In this document: one piece after another, positions 44,683 to 53,921 of the stretch | Layout of the letters: each line of letters opens with the position of its first letter | Numbering within the stretch: position 1 is the stretch's first letter | NCBI GenBank assembly: GCA_937873155.1 | Contig: CALMVZ010000025.1 | Location: forward strand, 1-64,000 | Direction: 5' to 3' | DNA: 64,000 bases | DNA from: an uncultured Bacteroidota bacterium | Lineage (GTDB): Bacteria; Bacteroidota; Bacteroidia; B-17B0; Aurantibacillaceae | The notes under the pieces: model-generated | The model's database searches: none | What the model saw: only the letters and a program-made list of their open reading frames with translations | What the model was told of the DNA's origin: nothing | Program-made: the position numbers and the translations under genes

Positions 44683-45090
44683 TTAATCAAACTTAAAAAA
44701 GAAGAACACAACCGCTGCCCATTCTTTGCTGACACCTTTTGCGTAACCAATTGTTGAATAACTGCTGTTCTGAACAGTACCGTCATCTTTTACATAACCA
44801 AGAGTTGAATAACTACTATTCTGTACAGTACCATCTTTCTTAACATAACCAACCGTACTATAACTGCTGTTCTGAATAGTACCATCGCTTTTAATATAGC
44901 CAATAGTGGTGTAACCGGCATTTTGAATAGTACCATCCTTTTTAATGTAACCTTTCGTACTGTAACTACTGTTTTGTATAGTACCGTCATCTTTAATATA
45001 ACCTGTTGTACCATAGCTGCTATTCTGAATAGTTTGAGCATCACATAAAAAAGTAATGCCCAAACATACTATCAAAAGTATTTTTTTCAT
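44683..45090 (-). CDS. secreted 17-residue-repeat protein, QxxxY type
   Basis: A 135-residue product with a signal peptide (1-19, ending CDAQ). Six perfect-length repeats of 17 residues follow, with the consensus T(I/V)QNSSYSTxGY(I/V)KxDG, and a conserved hydrophobic tail EWAAVVFFFFKF. Each repeat likely forms two short strands with the xDG turn between them, giving a flat or curved beta sheet. Repeats in this gene have Gln at position 3 and Tyr at position 7. The paralogue next door has Glu and His there. Family not recognised; the gene is the second of a tandem pair on the minus strand (3-base gap). Confidence 0.75.
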   Translation of the reverse strand: MKKILLIVCLGITFLCDAQTIQNSSYGTTGYIKDDGTIQNSSYSTKGYIKKDGTIQNAGYTTIGYIKSDGTIQNSSYSTVGYVKKDGTVQNSSYSTLGYVKDDGTVQNSSYSTIGYAKGVSKEWAAVVFFFFKFD

Positions 45091-45444
45091 TGATTAAAAT
45101 TTAAAAAAGAAGAAAACCACCGCTGCCCACTCTTTTTTCACACCACTTGCATGACCAATAGTAGAGTGAGAAGAGTTCTCAACAGTGCCATTATCTTTTA
45201 CATAACCAATGGTAGAGTGAGAAGAATTCTCAATTGTCCCGTCTTTTTTAACATAGCCAACAGTTGAATGCGAAGAATTCTCAATAGTTCCGTCATTTTT
45301 AATGTAGCCAATAGTTGAGTGAGATGAATTTTCGATTGTTCCATCACTCTTAATATAACCTTTAGTGCTGTGACTACTGTTCTCAATAGTTCCGTCAGAT
45401 TTTACGTAGCCCGTTGTTGAATGACTTCCGCTTTCGATGGTTTG
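44709..45444 (-). repeat. tandem 51-bp coding repeats in two adjacent genes
   Basis: Two arrays of six 51-base units (17 codons each), one per gene. The signal-peptide and tail segments outside the arrays are also conserved, so the gene pair arose by duplication of the whole gene. These are coding repeats, not a CRISPR array: there are no unique spacers. Confidence 0.8.
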
Positions 45445-45498
45445 TGCATTCATGCCGAATGCTAAACCTAAAAATGCAATTGCTAATATTTTTTTCAT
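45094..45498 (-). CDS. secreted 17-residue-repeat protein, ExxxH type
   Basis: A 134-residue paralogue of the next gene. It has a signal peptide (1-19, ending MNAQ) and six 17-residue repeats with the consensus TIENSSHSTxGY(I/V)KxDG, then the same EWAAVVFFFFKF tail. Every repeat carries Glu or a near variant at position 3 and His at position 7, where the neighbour has Gln and Tyr. DNA-level repeats are 51 bases long. Function not recognised; export to the periplasm or surface is predicted. It diverges from msrC and is likely co-transcribed with the paralogue 3 bases downstream. Confidence 0.75.
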   Translation of the reverse strand: MKKILAIAFLGLAFGMNAQTIESGSHSTTGYVKSDGTIENSSHSTKGYIKSDGTIENSSHSTIGYIKNDGTIENSSHSTVGYVKKDGTIENSSHSTIGYVKDNGTVENSSHSTIGHASGVKKEWAAVVFFFFKF

Positions 45499-45504
45499 TT
45501 GGTA

Positions 45505-45538
45505 TTTGATTTTAGATGATTAAAGGTATATAAATTTG
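45505..45538 (+). promoter_or_regulatory. promoter candidate for msrC
   Basis: TTTG (45505-45508) and TAAATTTG (45531-45538) are separated by 22 bases, matching the Bacteroidota -33/-7 promoter. The msrC ATG is at 45616. Downstream lies an imperfect dyad GTGAC-TAT ... ATA-TCAC that may be regulatory. Confidence 0.55.
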
Positions 45539-45615
45539 TGACTTTCTTATTCAAATATGTGACTATATTGAATATCACCTGTTTAAATAAAAGTAATTTC
45601 ATTAATTTAGCACTG

Positions 45616-46089
45616 ATGGCAGAAGACCTACATATAAAAGCGGATACAAAAGAAGGTAAATACACCGAGCTTTTCCCTCAGATAAAAGCATTAATTGAGG
45701 GCGAAAAAGACCAGATCGCCAATATGGCTAACATATGTTCGGCTTTAAAATACGGTATGAATTTTTTCTGGGTCGGGTTTTATCTTGTTAAAGAACATGA
45801 ATTAGTTCTCGGTCCTTTCCAGGGAACAATTGCCTGCACCCGGATTAAAAAAGGAAAGGGTGTTTGCGGCGCTTCGTGGGAACAAAATAAAGTTCTGATC
45901 GTTGAAGATGTCGATAAATTTCCCGGACATATCGCCTGCAGTTCTTTATCTAAGTCGGAAATAGTTTTGCCGGTTTACAATGCGAATAATGAAATAGTAG
46001 CTGTACTCGATGTTGATAGCGATCAATTAGCTTCGTTTAACACAACAGATGAATACTGGCTGAAGAAAATAGCGGAGCTGCTTAAATAG
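45616..46089 (+). CDS. msrC: free methionine-(R)-sulfoxide reductase, GAF type
   Basis: A 157-residue GAF-domain enzyme that reduces free methionine-R-sulfoxide in the cytoplasm, part of oxidative-stress repair. The start at 45616 (MAEDLH) is chosen; a reading from 45538 adds an unlikely 26-residue lead and overlaps the promoter. The catalytic cysteines are visible: IACTRIKKGKGVCG (two Cys) and GHIACSSLSKSEI (one Cys), in the order expected for fRMsr. The motif FFWVGFYLV and DVDSDQLASF near the end complete the fold. Confidence 0.92.
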   Translation: MAEDLHIKADTKEGKYTELFPQIKALIEGEKDQIANMANICSALKYGMNFFWVGFYLVKEHELVLGPFQGTIACTRIKKGKGVCGASWEQNKVLIVEDVDKFPGHIACSSLSKSEIVLPVYNANNEIVAVLDVDSDQLASFNTTDEYWLKKIAELLK

Positions 46090-46118
46090 ATTTTCTGAAA
46101 AATTTATTAAATACGAAC

Positions 46119-48743
46119 TTGGTCTTTGTCATTTTGTTTTTGACAGGTCCGATGTTTTCTCAAACTGAAAGCGCAAAGGAAATGGCCGCCAAAGCCAACA
46201 AATTTCTTCACGACGGAGAAATGGACTCAACTTTTACTTATACAAAAAAATGTTTTGAGGAAGCAGAAAAAGTTAAGTCGAACCACTTTATAGTTGTTGC
46301 GCATTATATTGAAGCCAACGCCTTTACTAAACAAAACAAGACAAAGGAAGCGGTTGATTCATATTATAAAGCCCTAAAACTTTGTAAGGACACTTCTGAG
46401 AACAGTCAGAAGATGCTTATTTACAACGGACTCGGTCTTTTGAATTATCAGCAAGGCGACAGGAATAAAGCAAAGCAATTCTTTAAAGAAGAAATAAAGA
46501 TCCGTCGCGAGATGAAAGATGTAATTCATTTAGCGAATAACATCATTAATCTTTCGGCAATGCACCGGGCCTTGAAAGAGTATGATAGTTCAATGTATTT
46601 ATTATCTGAATTAAAAGAGATCGTTAACACAACGAAAGATGAAAAACTAACAGGATATTTTTATAATGCCAGGGCGATCCATTATCATTCGCTCTACAAA
46701 AGGGATTCCCTCTCATCACAATTAGATTCGGCTATTAATAATTACGAAAGATCTTTGTCGGTTTGGCTTAAGTTAGATAATAAAGAGGAAGCTTTTCGTC
46801 CTTTGTTTAATTTAGGTCATGCTTATCATGATAAAGGACAATTTGTGAAAGCACTTGGATATTATAAAAGGGTGGAGGAGTTGGCTTCGTTTCTGAAATT
46901 GTACCGCGAGAAGATGATCATTTACGGGAATATTGCCGAAGCATACTATGATCTGAAGGATCATAAACAATCTGCAGATTATTTCAGGAAATATATTGAG
47001 ATAAAAGATAGCCTGAATAAAAGTGAATTAGCAGATTATGCCTTGCGTTTAGACAAACAGTTTGAAACAGAAAAGAACCGCGAAACAATCGCGCAGCAGA
47101 AGTTAGAGATCGCTGAACAGGAAATAGAATTAAATAAACATAGTAAAAGGGTGTATCTTTTTATTTTGAGCATTGTGATAGTTGGCGCCATAGCCGTTTT
47201 TATTTTCGTGTATTTCAATTTCCGGAAGAAAGTGGCGCAAAGGACAGAAGAAGCCAAGAAAAAATTCTTTTCAAACGTAGTTCATGAGATCCGAACACCT
47301 TTAAGTATGATCCAGGCGCCATTAAAAATACTGAAGGATAAACATAATACGGAAGATGACATATACAATATTGAGATTGCAGAGCGTAATATCAAACGTT
47401 TGAACGAATTGATCAATCAAATGCTGGATATTTCTAAAATAGAATCAACGCGTTATAAACTGAACGAATCATATGGAGATCCGGAAGTGTTTTTAAATCA
47501 ATTGTTAAGCAGTTATAGTAAAATTGCGGCAGAGAAAAATATAATCCTTTTACACCGTTTTAATTTATCCGGGAAACCGGTATTCTTTGATAAAGATGTG
47601 CTGGAAAAAATAATTGGTAATCTGTTGAGCAATGCTATTAAATATACACCGGCAAATAACCAGGTTGGTATAGATGTGGATGCTTATGAAACAGAGGAAG
47701 GTATAAAATTAACCATCAATGTATGGGATACAGGAGTGGGTATCGCAGAGAATGAACTTGATAAAATATTCAATCGTTTTTACAGGAGTAGTTCTGTAGC
47801 TACAAGTACGAAAGGAGTCGGAATAGGCCTTTCTTTAGTGCGAGACCTTGTTGATCTTTTAAAAGGAACTGTTGATGTAAAAAGTAAAGAAAAGTCAGGT
47901 TCAACATTTACAGTGAATTTTGTTTTGCGAACAGGAGACGATAAGCTATTGAAAGAACAAATTGTAGCTGATGAAGATGCCGATCTTATTTTATTAGTTG
48001 AAGATGATGAAGAGATCTTGAACTTCAATTCGAATTACCTTTCAAAGAATGGATTTTCTGTTCTGAAAGCAAGAGGAGGCAAAGAAGCGCTTGAATTAAT
48101 GGAAAAAACATTACCCGACCTGATCATTACTGATCTGATGATGCCTGATATGGATGGATTGGCGTTTTTAAAAAAAGTCCGAAGTAAAGAAGTTACAGAT
48201 CATATTCCTGCGATTGTTCTGTCAGCGAAAGCATCTTCGGAGTCAAGAATGGAAGCCTTAAAAACAGGGGCACAAGCTTATCTGTCAAAACCATTTTTAC
48301 CGGACGAATTGCTGACGCTGGTTGTTAATCAACTTGAAATTTTAAGTAAAAAGAAAGCCGAGTTCAAAGAGCAGGTTGCCCAAAAAGAAAAAACCGTTGA
48401 AGAAAAATATATTGGAACAGAACCCTATACTCAAAAATTATTTGCTTTGATATTCCAACAATTAGATAATCCGGATCTTTCTGTGGAAGGTCTTGCAGAT
48501 CTGATGGCAACAAACCGCAGTCACTTTCAACGCAAAGTAAAAGCAATAACAGGCATTACGCCTTCTGATCTTATCCGTATCATACGGTTAGAAAAAGCGA
48601 AAGAATACTTATTAGCTAAAAAAGGGAATATTACAGAAGTTGCCTATCAAAGCGGGTTCTCTTCCCAATCTTATTTCACCAAATGCTTTACGCAACATTT
48701 TGGAGTTTCACCAACACAAATGTTGCAATCACAAAAAATTTGA
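46119..48743 (+). CDS. TPR hybrid histidine kinase with receiver and AraC output
   Basis: An 874-residue one-protein regulator. It has a signal peptide, TPR-like repeats (about 20-320), a helix and membrane segment (about 345-367), a HisKA site in VVHEIRTPLSMI, an ATPase domain (NLLSNAIKYTPANNQ, GVGIGLSLV), a receiver (LLVEDDEEI, ITDLMMPDMDGL) and an AraC/HTH_18 end (RLEKAKEYLL, then EVAYQSGFSSQSYFTKCF). The start is TTG at 46119; the codons before it include a CTG at 46095 and Lys, which would give a better signal peptide. It lies 30 bases after msrC. The periplasmic signal and targets are not known. Confidence 0.85.
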   Translation: MVFVILFLTGPMFSQTESAKEMAAKANKFLHDGEMDSTFTYTKKCFEEAEKVKSNHFIVVAHYIEANAFTKQNKTKEAVDSYYKALKLCKDTSENSQKMLIYNGLGLLNYQQGDRNKAKQFFKEEIKIRREMKDVIHLANNIINLSAMHRALKEYDSSMYLLSELKEIVNTTKDEKLTGYFYNARAIHYHSLYKRDSLSSQLDSAINNYERSLSVWLKLDNKEEAFRPLFNLGHAYHDKGQFVKALGYYKRVEELASFLKLYREKMIIYGNIAEAYYDLKDHKQSADYFRKYIEIKDSLNKSELADYALRLDKQFETEKNRETIAQQKLEIAEQEIELNKHSKRVYLFILSIVIVGAIAVFIFVYFNFRKKVAQRTEEAKKKFFSNVVHEIRTPLSMIQAPLKILKDKHNTEDDIYNIEIAERNIKRLNELINQMLDISKIESTRYKLNESYGDPEVFLNQLLSSYSKIAAEKNIILLHRFNLSGKPVFFDKDVLEKIIGNLLSNAIKYTPANNQVGIDVDAYETEEGIKLTINVWDTGVGIAENELDKIFNRFYRSSSVATSTKGVGIGLSLVRDLVDLLKGTVDVKSKEKSGSTFTVNFVLRTGDDKLLKEQIVADEDADLILLVEDDEEILNFNSNYLSKNGFSVLKARGGKEALELMEKTLPDLIITDLMMPDMDGLAFLKKVRSKEVTDHIPAIVLSAKASSESRMEALKTGAQAYLSKPFLPDELLTLVVNQLEILSKKKAEFKEQVAQKEKTVEEKYIGTEPYTQKLFALIFQQLDNPDLSVEGLADLMATNRSHFQRKVKAITGITPSDLIRIIRLEKAKEYLLAKKGNITEVAYQSGFSSQSYFTKCFTQHFGVSPTQMLQSQKI

Positions 48744-48860
48744 ATGTGATAATCAGTCTTTTGAAACTACATCACCTTATTGCATTAAAAGGCAACTTAA
48801 CAGCACGGAAATAAATTACCGCCGCACTTTCTTTGTAGCATAATATTTAAAACAAAGAAA

Positions 48861-49133
48861 ATGAAAAACAATTTAAAGAAAGTAACATTAGTTGTTGCAG
48901 TATTGGCCGCATTAAGCCTTGTATCATGTAAAAAAAGTTTTAGCTGCAGTTGTAAGACCACGGTTTCAACTACCGGATTCAGCTCAAGCAGTGAGGTAAA
49001 AGAATCGTACAGTGTTAAGATGAAAGAAAAGCATGCGAAAGCAGCCTGTGATAACACAAAAGCGATCACTGAGAAACAAGCGAAAGACCTGAACCCCGGC
49101 TATAGTGTTTCAACTTCGTGTGAATTAAAATAG
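48861..49133 (+). CDS. small lipoprotein
   Basis: Function not recognised. The 90-residue product has a lipoprotein signal (lipobox LVSC, Cys23), then a Cys- and Ser-rich start (KKSFSCSCKTTVST) and a helical Lys/Ala-rich remainder ending TSCELK. Four further Cys could form two disulfides or bind a metal. It stands alone with a terminator after. Location at a membrane surface is inferred from the lipobox. Confidence 0.7.
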   Translation: MKNNLKKVTLVVAVLAALSLVSCKKSFSCSCKTTVSTTGFSSSSEVKESYSVKMKEKHAKAACDNTKAITEKQAKDLNPGYSVSTSCELK

Positions 49134-49156
49134 TTTAAAGGTTTTTAATTCATCAA

Positions 49157-49192
49157 AAGGCCATCTTATCAAAAATAAGGTGGCTTTATTGT
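49157..49192 (+). terminator. rho-independent terminator
   Basis: GCCATCTTAT (49160-49169) pairs with ATAAGGTGGC (49175-49184) around a 5-base loop, extended by AAG/CTT-like flanks and followed by TTTATTGTTT. It follows the small lipoprotein gene by about 24 bases. Confidence 0.75.
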
Positions 49193-49345
49193 TTCCGGGA
49201 ACGGAATAGTTGTTGCAAATAGCTTCAAAAGCTTGCTGGTCATCAGCAACTTATAAGAATGTCACAGGAGTACATACTTCTGCAACATGGGTAAACGTCT
49301 TTTTTTAGTGATGGCATTTCCTTTGTATCACTAACCCAAAAAAAT

Positions 49346-50197
49346 ATGAAAAAAACAACATTAGCACTTTGCTTAAGCTTAATAGTAAGCAGCACAGTAT
49401 TTGCACAGAAAAAAGAAAAAGAGGTAAAATACTCCAAAATGTATTATAAGAACCTCACAAAAGAAACAGATGATATTAACATTACAGTTGATAATGCTGT
49501 TTCAACCGACGGTGAAACGAAATTCAAATTAAAGATCGAGAACAAGACGGCAAATTTTCTTATCTACAAACCGGAGGAAAGTAAGTTCATTGTGAATGGA
49601 AAAGAATTGAAATCAAAAGAAAAGGTTCTGATCATTAAACCCAACTCTTCAGATTTCAGGATCATTAATCTGAAAGGCGAGAATTTTAATAGTATTAAAA
49701 CTTATTCGTTTGTAATGGAAGGTCTGTATTCTGTTTCTCCGGATTCAAAAGGGATCACTGCACCTGATTTTAAATTGCCTCCGTCAAGTAACGATTTCAG
49801 TGCGGGAAGTTTTAAATGTTCAATGACCAAATTGTACAAAGAGAGCGATGCAACGGATATAAAATTCAAATGCGCGTATAATGGATCTAAAATTGGGTTT
49901 ATCGACCCTTCGAAGGTGGCAGTAAAAATGCCTGATGGAAATGAATATTCTGCTGCAAAACAAGGTGGCGGATTATTAGGAGGGCCATCAGGCCCTATCA
50001 TGTTAATGAAAGGTGAAGACGATAGTTTTAGTTTGAAATGGGACCGTATGGAAGGCGGTAAAAAAATGGACATGCAAAAAGTGGAAATGACCATTTTATG
50101 GCGGGAATGCTTTAGCGAAGCAGCACCTGTTAAAATGAACGCGGAAACATTAATAATGGAATTCGATGAATTAGTAAGTAACGAAAAAGGAAAATAA
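49346..50197 (+). CDS. exported protein of unknown function
   Basis: Function not recognised. The 283-residue product has a signal peptide (1-21, ending VFAQ). It then has a beta-rich body with a DUF4352-like look (NAVSTDGETKFKLKIENKTANF) and a Gly-rich loop (KQGGGLLGGPSGP). No lipobox, barrel or T9SS end is seen. It ends before a convergent terminator shared with murF-alr. Confidence 0.65.
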   Translation: MKKTTLALCLSLIVSSTVFAQKKEKEVKYSKMYYKNLTKETDDINITVDNAVSTDGETKFKLKIENKTANFLIYKPEESKFIVNGKELKSKEKVLIIKPNSSDFRIINLKGENFNSIKTYSFVMEGLYSVSPDSKGITAPDFKLPPSSNDFSAGSFKCSMTKLYKESDATDIKFKCAYNGSKIGFIDPSKVAVKMPDGNEYSAAKQGGGLLGGPSGPIMLMKGEDDSFSLKWDRMEGGKKMDMQKVEMTILWRECFSEAAPVKMNAETLIMEFDELVSNEKGK

Positions 50198-50221
50198 GAT
50201 TTGACTACGGGTTAGTCAAAC

Positions 50222-50265
50222 AACGGGCGGTGATAGAGGAAACTTTATTCCGCCTGTTTAATTTT
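50222..50265. terminator. bidirectional-position terminator with GAAA loop
   Basis: AACGGGCGG (50222-50230) pairs with CCGCCTGTT (50250-50258), with an inner stem ATAGAG/CTTTAT capped by GAAA. It lies between the convergent genes ending at 50197 and 50264. The plus-strand tail is TTAATTTTAC; the minus-strand tail is less T-rich. Confidence 0.7.
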
Positions 50266-52723
50266 ACTCCTGGATGTAGATCCGTTTCACCCTTCCCGAA
50301 ATTGAAGTAAGCACTTCATATGGAATAGTATTCATTGCTACTGATAAATTGTGTATTTGTGCATAATTCTCAAACACAACAACTTCATCGCCTTCTTTAC
50401 AATTTGCATTTGTAATGTCGATCATGCACATATCCATACAAATATTACCAATTGTTTTATAAGGTGTCTTATTGATGTAAACAACCCCTTTACCGTTTCC
50501 TAATTCACGTTTGAATCCATCTGCATAACCAATTGGAATAATAGCAATGGTAATATCATTTATCACTTTTCCATTGCGATTATAACCAACAGTATCTCCT
50601 GCTTTTACATTTTTTATTTGAGAGATACGTGTTTTTAAAGTGCTCACGTTCTGTAATTTGTTTTGTTCTTCTGTATTAATACCAACCCCATACATCCCGA
50701 TCCCCAACCGCACCATATCATAATGCGCATTTTTAAAACGTGTTACCCCGCCTGAATTACAAATATGTTTTATAAAAACGTACTCTAATGTACTACTTAA
50801 TAAACCGCAAGCTTTTTCAAAAGCTGAAATTTGTTGTTGGGTAAAATTATCAAGTTCGGGATTATCGCTTCCCGCCAAATGAGAGAAAACACTTTTCACT
50901 TTTAGCTGCGGATATTTTAAAAGAGTAGAAGCAAGATTCTCAAGATCTTTTTCTTCAAAACCTAAACGGTGCATGCCTGTATCAATTTTGATATGTACAG
51001 GATAAGCTTCAGAATAGCCGCTTTTTTGTAATTGTTTGCAGAATAACTCTAAGATACGGAATGAATAGATCTCAGGCTCTAAATTATAATTGATGATATC
51101 TTCCAATGAATCTTCTTCAGGGCTCATCACCATCACCGGCAAATTGATTTGGGCGTTTCGCAATTCAACACCTTCATCGGCATAAGCAACAGCTAAATAG
51201 TTGACGCCAATATGCTGTATGGTTTTTGCGATCTCTGCACTTCCGCTTCCATAACCAGTTGCTTTAACCATACACATAATTTGTGTTTCCGGTTTTAGCA
51301 AGCTGCGGTAATAATTAATATTTTCTGTGAGTTTATTTAAGTTGATCTCTAAAACTGTATCATGACTTTTCTGTTGCAACAGTTGCGAAATATTCTCAAA
51401 ACCAAAACTACGCGCGCCTTTTAATAAAATTGTAGAGTTGTTGAATTGTATATTTTTAGAATTAAATGCCGCTACAAATTCCGCTGTATCTGCAAAAAAA
51501 GTTCTATTGATATTAAATGCTGAAGCATTCGCCGAAATATTTTTCCCAATACCAATTAATGAATTGATCTTATATTGTTTCAGTAATTTCGCGATCTCTT
51601 TATATAAATTCTTTGCCCCTTGTCCGGATTGTTCAATATCAGATAATATTACGGTTCTTGAACTATTGCGTGTTTGCTGGTGTAAATAATTCAAAGCAAT
51701 CTTCAGTGAATCAAGATCGGAATTGTAAAAATCATTTATCAGCACACAGTTATTAATTCCGTTCTTGATTTCTAAACGCAACGCAATAGAAGGTAATTCT
51801 TTGAACGCTGGATAATATTTTTCAGGTTCTAATCCTGTGGCTAATAAAACCCCAAAGCAAGTTATGGCATTAGTAATTGAGGCAGAATCTGTAAATGGGA
51901 TCTCTATTGAATATTTTTTTTTGTCGTAACTTAATATGATCCTGGTGGAGTTTGTTCCAACGTTTGTATTTATAATTTGTATCGACGAATCTTTAGCTTT
52001 GCCGATCAGGATTATTTTTTTGCTTTTGTATTTAGAGGGAATTTGTTTCGTGGTTAAACCATTCACAACGATCACTGTGCAATTATCAAACAACGAAAAC
52101 TTTTCCGCGATCTTTTGTTTTGTTCCTGAAAATCCATCGCTGTGTGCATCTCCTAAATTCGTAAATACCCCAATGTTAGGTTTAATGATCTTTTCAAGTT
52201 TCGGCATTTCTTTGCTGGTGGAAATGCCCGCTTCAAAGATCCCAACCGTGTGCGCACTATTCAAATTCCAAACTGAAAGCGGGACGCCAATTTGTGAATT
52301 ATAGCTTTTCGGACTACGGCAAATATTGAAATTATTCTTTAATAAAGAGTATAGCCACTCTTTCACAATTGTTTTTCCATTACTGCCTGTGATCGCAATA
52401 ACCGGTAAAGAAAACCGATGACGATGATGCGAAGCTAATAGTTGAAGCGCAGCCAGGGAATTCTTTACTTTTATAACAGCACAATCTTTCGGCAACTTCA
52501 CGTTTTCAGAAACCACAAAACAGCGAACGCCGTTCCTGTAAAGATCGTTTACATATTTATGTCCGTTGTTACGCTCACTTACCAAAGCAAAGAAAACACT
52601 TTCATTGTAACTTGTAATAGTACGGCTGTCACTGATCAAATGTTTAATTGCGCTTGATGAAGCGCCGTTTAGCTTGCCTTTTACGATTTCAGATATTTTT
52701 TTAGCGGTATACAAATCAGGCAT
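50264..52723 (-). CDS. MurF-alanine racemase fusion
   Basis: An 819-residue fusion of two peptidoglycan-precursor enzymes: the UDP-MurNAc-tripeptide:D-Ala-D-Ala ligase (MurF, residues 1-450) and PLP-dependent alanine racemase (residues 455-819). The MurF P-loop is GSNGKT (113-118). The racemase PLP Lys lies in [12 protein letters not shown], and later blocks include DTGMHRLGF and GYADGFKR. The order MurF then Alr is a known Bacteroidota fusion that would channel D-alanine. The gene overlaps tdk by 8 bases. Both enzyme parts look complete. Confidence 0.93.
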   Translation of the reverse strand: MPDLYTAKKISEIVKGKLNGASSSAIKHLISDSRTITSYNESVFFALVSERNNGHKYVNDLYRNGVRCFVVSENVKLPKDCAVIKVKNSLAALQLLASHHRHRFSLPVIAITGSNGKTIVKEWLYSLLKNNFNICRSPKSYNSQIGVPLSVWNLNSAHTVGIFEAGISTSKEMPKLEKIIKPNIGVFTNLGDAHSDGFSGTKQKIAEKFSLFDNCTVIVVNGLTTKQIPSKYKSKKIILIGKAKDSSIQIINTNVGTNSTRIILSYDKKKYSIEIPFTDSASITNAITCFGVLLATGLEPEKYYPAFKELPSIALRLEIKNGINNCVLINDFYNSDLDSLKIALNYLHQQTRNSSRTVILSDIEQSGQGAKNLYKEIAKLLKQYKINSLIGIGKNISANASAFNINRTFFADTAEFVAAFNSKNIQFNNSTILLKGARSFGFENISQLLQQKSHDTVLEINLNKLTENINYYRSLLKPETQIMCMVKATGYGSGSAEIAKTIQHIGVNYLAVAYADEGVELRNAQINLPVMVMSPEEDSLEDIINYNLEPEIYSFRILELFCKQLQKSGYSEAYPVHIKIDTGMHRLGFEEKDLENLASTLLKYPQLKVKSVFSHLAGSDNPELDNFTQQQISAFEKACGLLSSTLEYVFIKHICNSGGVTRFKNAHYDMVRLGIGMYGVGINTEEQNKLQNVSTLKTRISQIKNVKAGDTVGYNRNGKVINDITIAIIPIGYADGFKRELGNGKGVVYINKTPYKTIGNICMDMCMIDITNANCKEGDEVVVFENYAQIHNLSVAMNTIPYEVLTSISGRVKRIYIQE

Positions 52724-53288
52724 TCATTTTATTGTAACATGAACGGCATAACGGTTCGTAACTATCCGTTTCTCCAAGCAAAACTAATTTATCATTACTG
52801 ATTTTCCTGTAAGACACGTATGCTAAATTACCACATTGCATGCAAATGGCGTGAACTTTCGTCACATATTCCGCCATCGCCATCAATTGAGGCATCGGCC
52901 CGAACGGATTCCCCTGGAAATCGAGATCCAGGCCTGCGATTATGACGCGGATACCTGAGTTCGCCAATTGATTGCAAACATTCGGCAGTTCCATATCAAA
53001 AAACTGCGCTTCATCAATGGCAACAACGTCAACGTCATTGGTCATTAGTAAAATATTCGCGCTGGCCGGAACAGGCGTACTGTGTATCTCTGTTCCCTGG
53101 TGCGATACTACCTTAATTTCATCGTAGCGTGTATCAATCTGTGGTTTGAAGATCTCAACTTTTTGTTTTGCGAACTGTGCTCTTTTTAAACGGCGGATGA
53201 GTTCCTCTGTTTTGCCTGAGAACATACTACCGCAAATCACTTCTATCCAACCTTTGCGCTGGTATGTTGTTGTATTCTCTAAAAACAT
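52716..53288 (-). CDS. tdk: thymidine kinase
   Basis: A 190-residue type II thymidine kinase, the salvage enzyme that phosphorylates thymidine with ATP. The P-loop is GSMFSGKT (20-27); AIDEAQFF holds the catalytic Glu region; zinc Cys pairs are CMQC and CRSC near the C-terminus. The length is usual. Its last 8 bases overlap murF-alr, and it is likely the first gene of that two-gene unit. Confidence 0.95.
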   Translation of the reverse strand: MFLENTTTYQRKGWIEVICGSMFSGKTEELIRRLKRAQFAKQKVEIFKPQIDTRYDEIKVVSHQGTEIHSTPVPASANILLMTNDVDVVAIDEAQFFDMELPNVCNQLANSGIRVIIAGLDLDFQGNPFGPMPQLMAMAEYVTKVHAICMQCGNLAYVSYRKISNDKLVLLGETDSYEPLCRSCYNKMNA

Positions 53289-53374
53289 TGTTTAAAAACC
53301 GTTAATATATAAAGGATAAATGTAAAAGTAAAAGAAGTATTTTTAGTACTTTAATTATTCACAAATAATAACAA

Positions 53375-53920
53375 ATGACAACAGATAAGGCGTTTGAACA
53401 GTTGAAGTTAGCGGCACTCGAAGTGAAATCTCTGTTAATTGATATTGATGAGAATATTCACCCGTCGGTGGATGAAATTGAAAAACTTGCAAGCAGGATC
53501 GGCATCTTAAGTGAGCAGATCGTGATCTACAAATTCCTTCAAACGCAAAAAGAATTATCACCAAGCTTTAACATCCATTTAAAAGTGATGGAGAAAGCAA
53601 GCACGGTTATCCCGCCTGAAACCATTGCCACTTCAACTATAAAGGAAACTGCAAACACTATCATTCAAGATCATATCGAGGGAACAGTGAATGTTTCGCG
53701 TAAAATTGAAATGGGACTGAATGACAAATTCAGAATGATAAATGAATTGTTCAAACAAAGCACAACCGAATTCAATTTAGCGATCGAACAATTGAACCTG
53801 ATCGAAACACTTGAAAAAAGCCAGGCCTATCTGGATGAATTAAAAAGATTGTATGCCTGGAAAGATGATGGTGAATTAACCGTTCGTCTCTATCAATTAA
53901 ATCAAAAACGTTTTTCTTAA
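53375..53920 (+). CDS. helical hypothetical protein
   Basis: Function not recognised. The 181-residue cytoplasmic protein is almost all helix, with a long central coiled coil (about 70-145, ending MINELFKQSTTEFNLAIEQL). No signal peptide or catalytic motif is seen. Similar proteins occur widely in Bacteroidota. It is 1 base before the M28 peptidase and possibly co-transcribed. Confidence 0.65.
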   Translation: MTTDKAFEQLKLAALEVKSLLIDIDENIHPSVDEIEKLASRIGILSEQIVIYKFLQTQKELSPSFNIHLKVMEKASTVIPPETIATSTIKETANTIIQDHIEGTVNVSRKIEMGLNDKFRMINELFKQSTTEFNLAIEQLNLIETLEKSQAYLDELKRLYAWKDDGELTVRLYQLNQKRFS

Positions 53921-53921
53921 C

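Noticed and set aside
44683-45498. Regular 51-bp repeats that could look like a CRISPR array
   Set aside because: The repeats are contiguous, coding and in frame, with no unique spacers; they encode 17-residue protein repeats with signal peptides.
50264-52723. MurF-alanine racemase fusion as a novelty
   Set aside because: This fusion is well known in Bacteroidota and both halves look normal.
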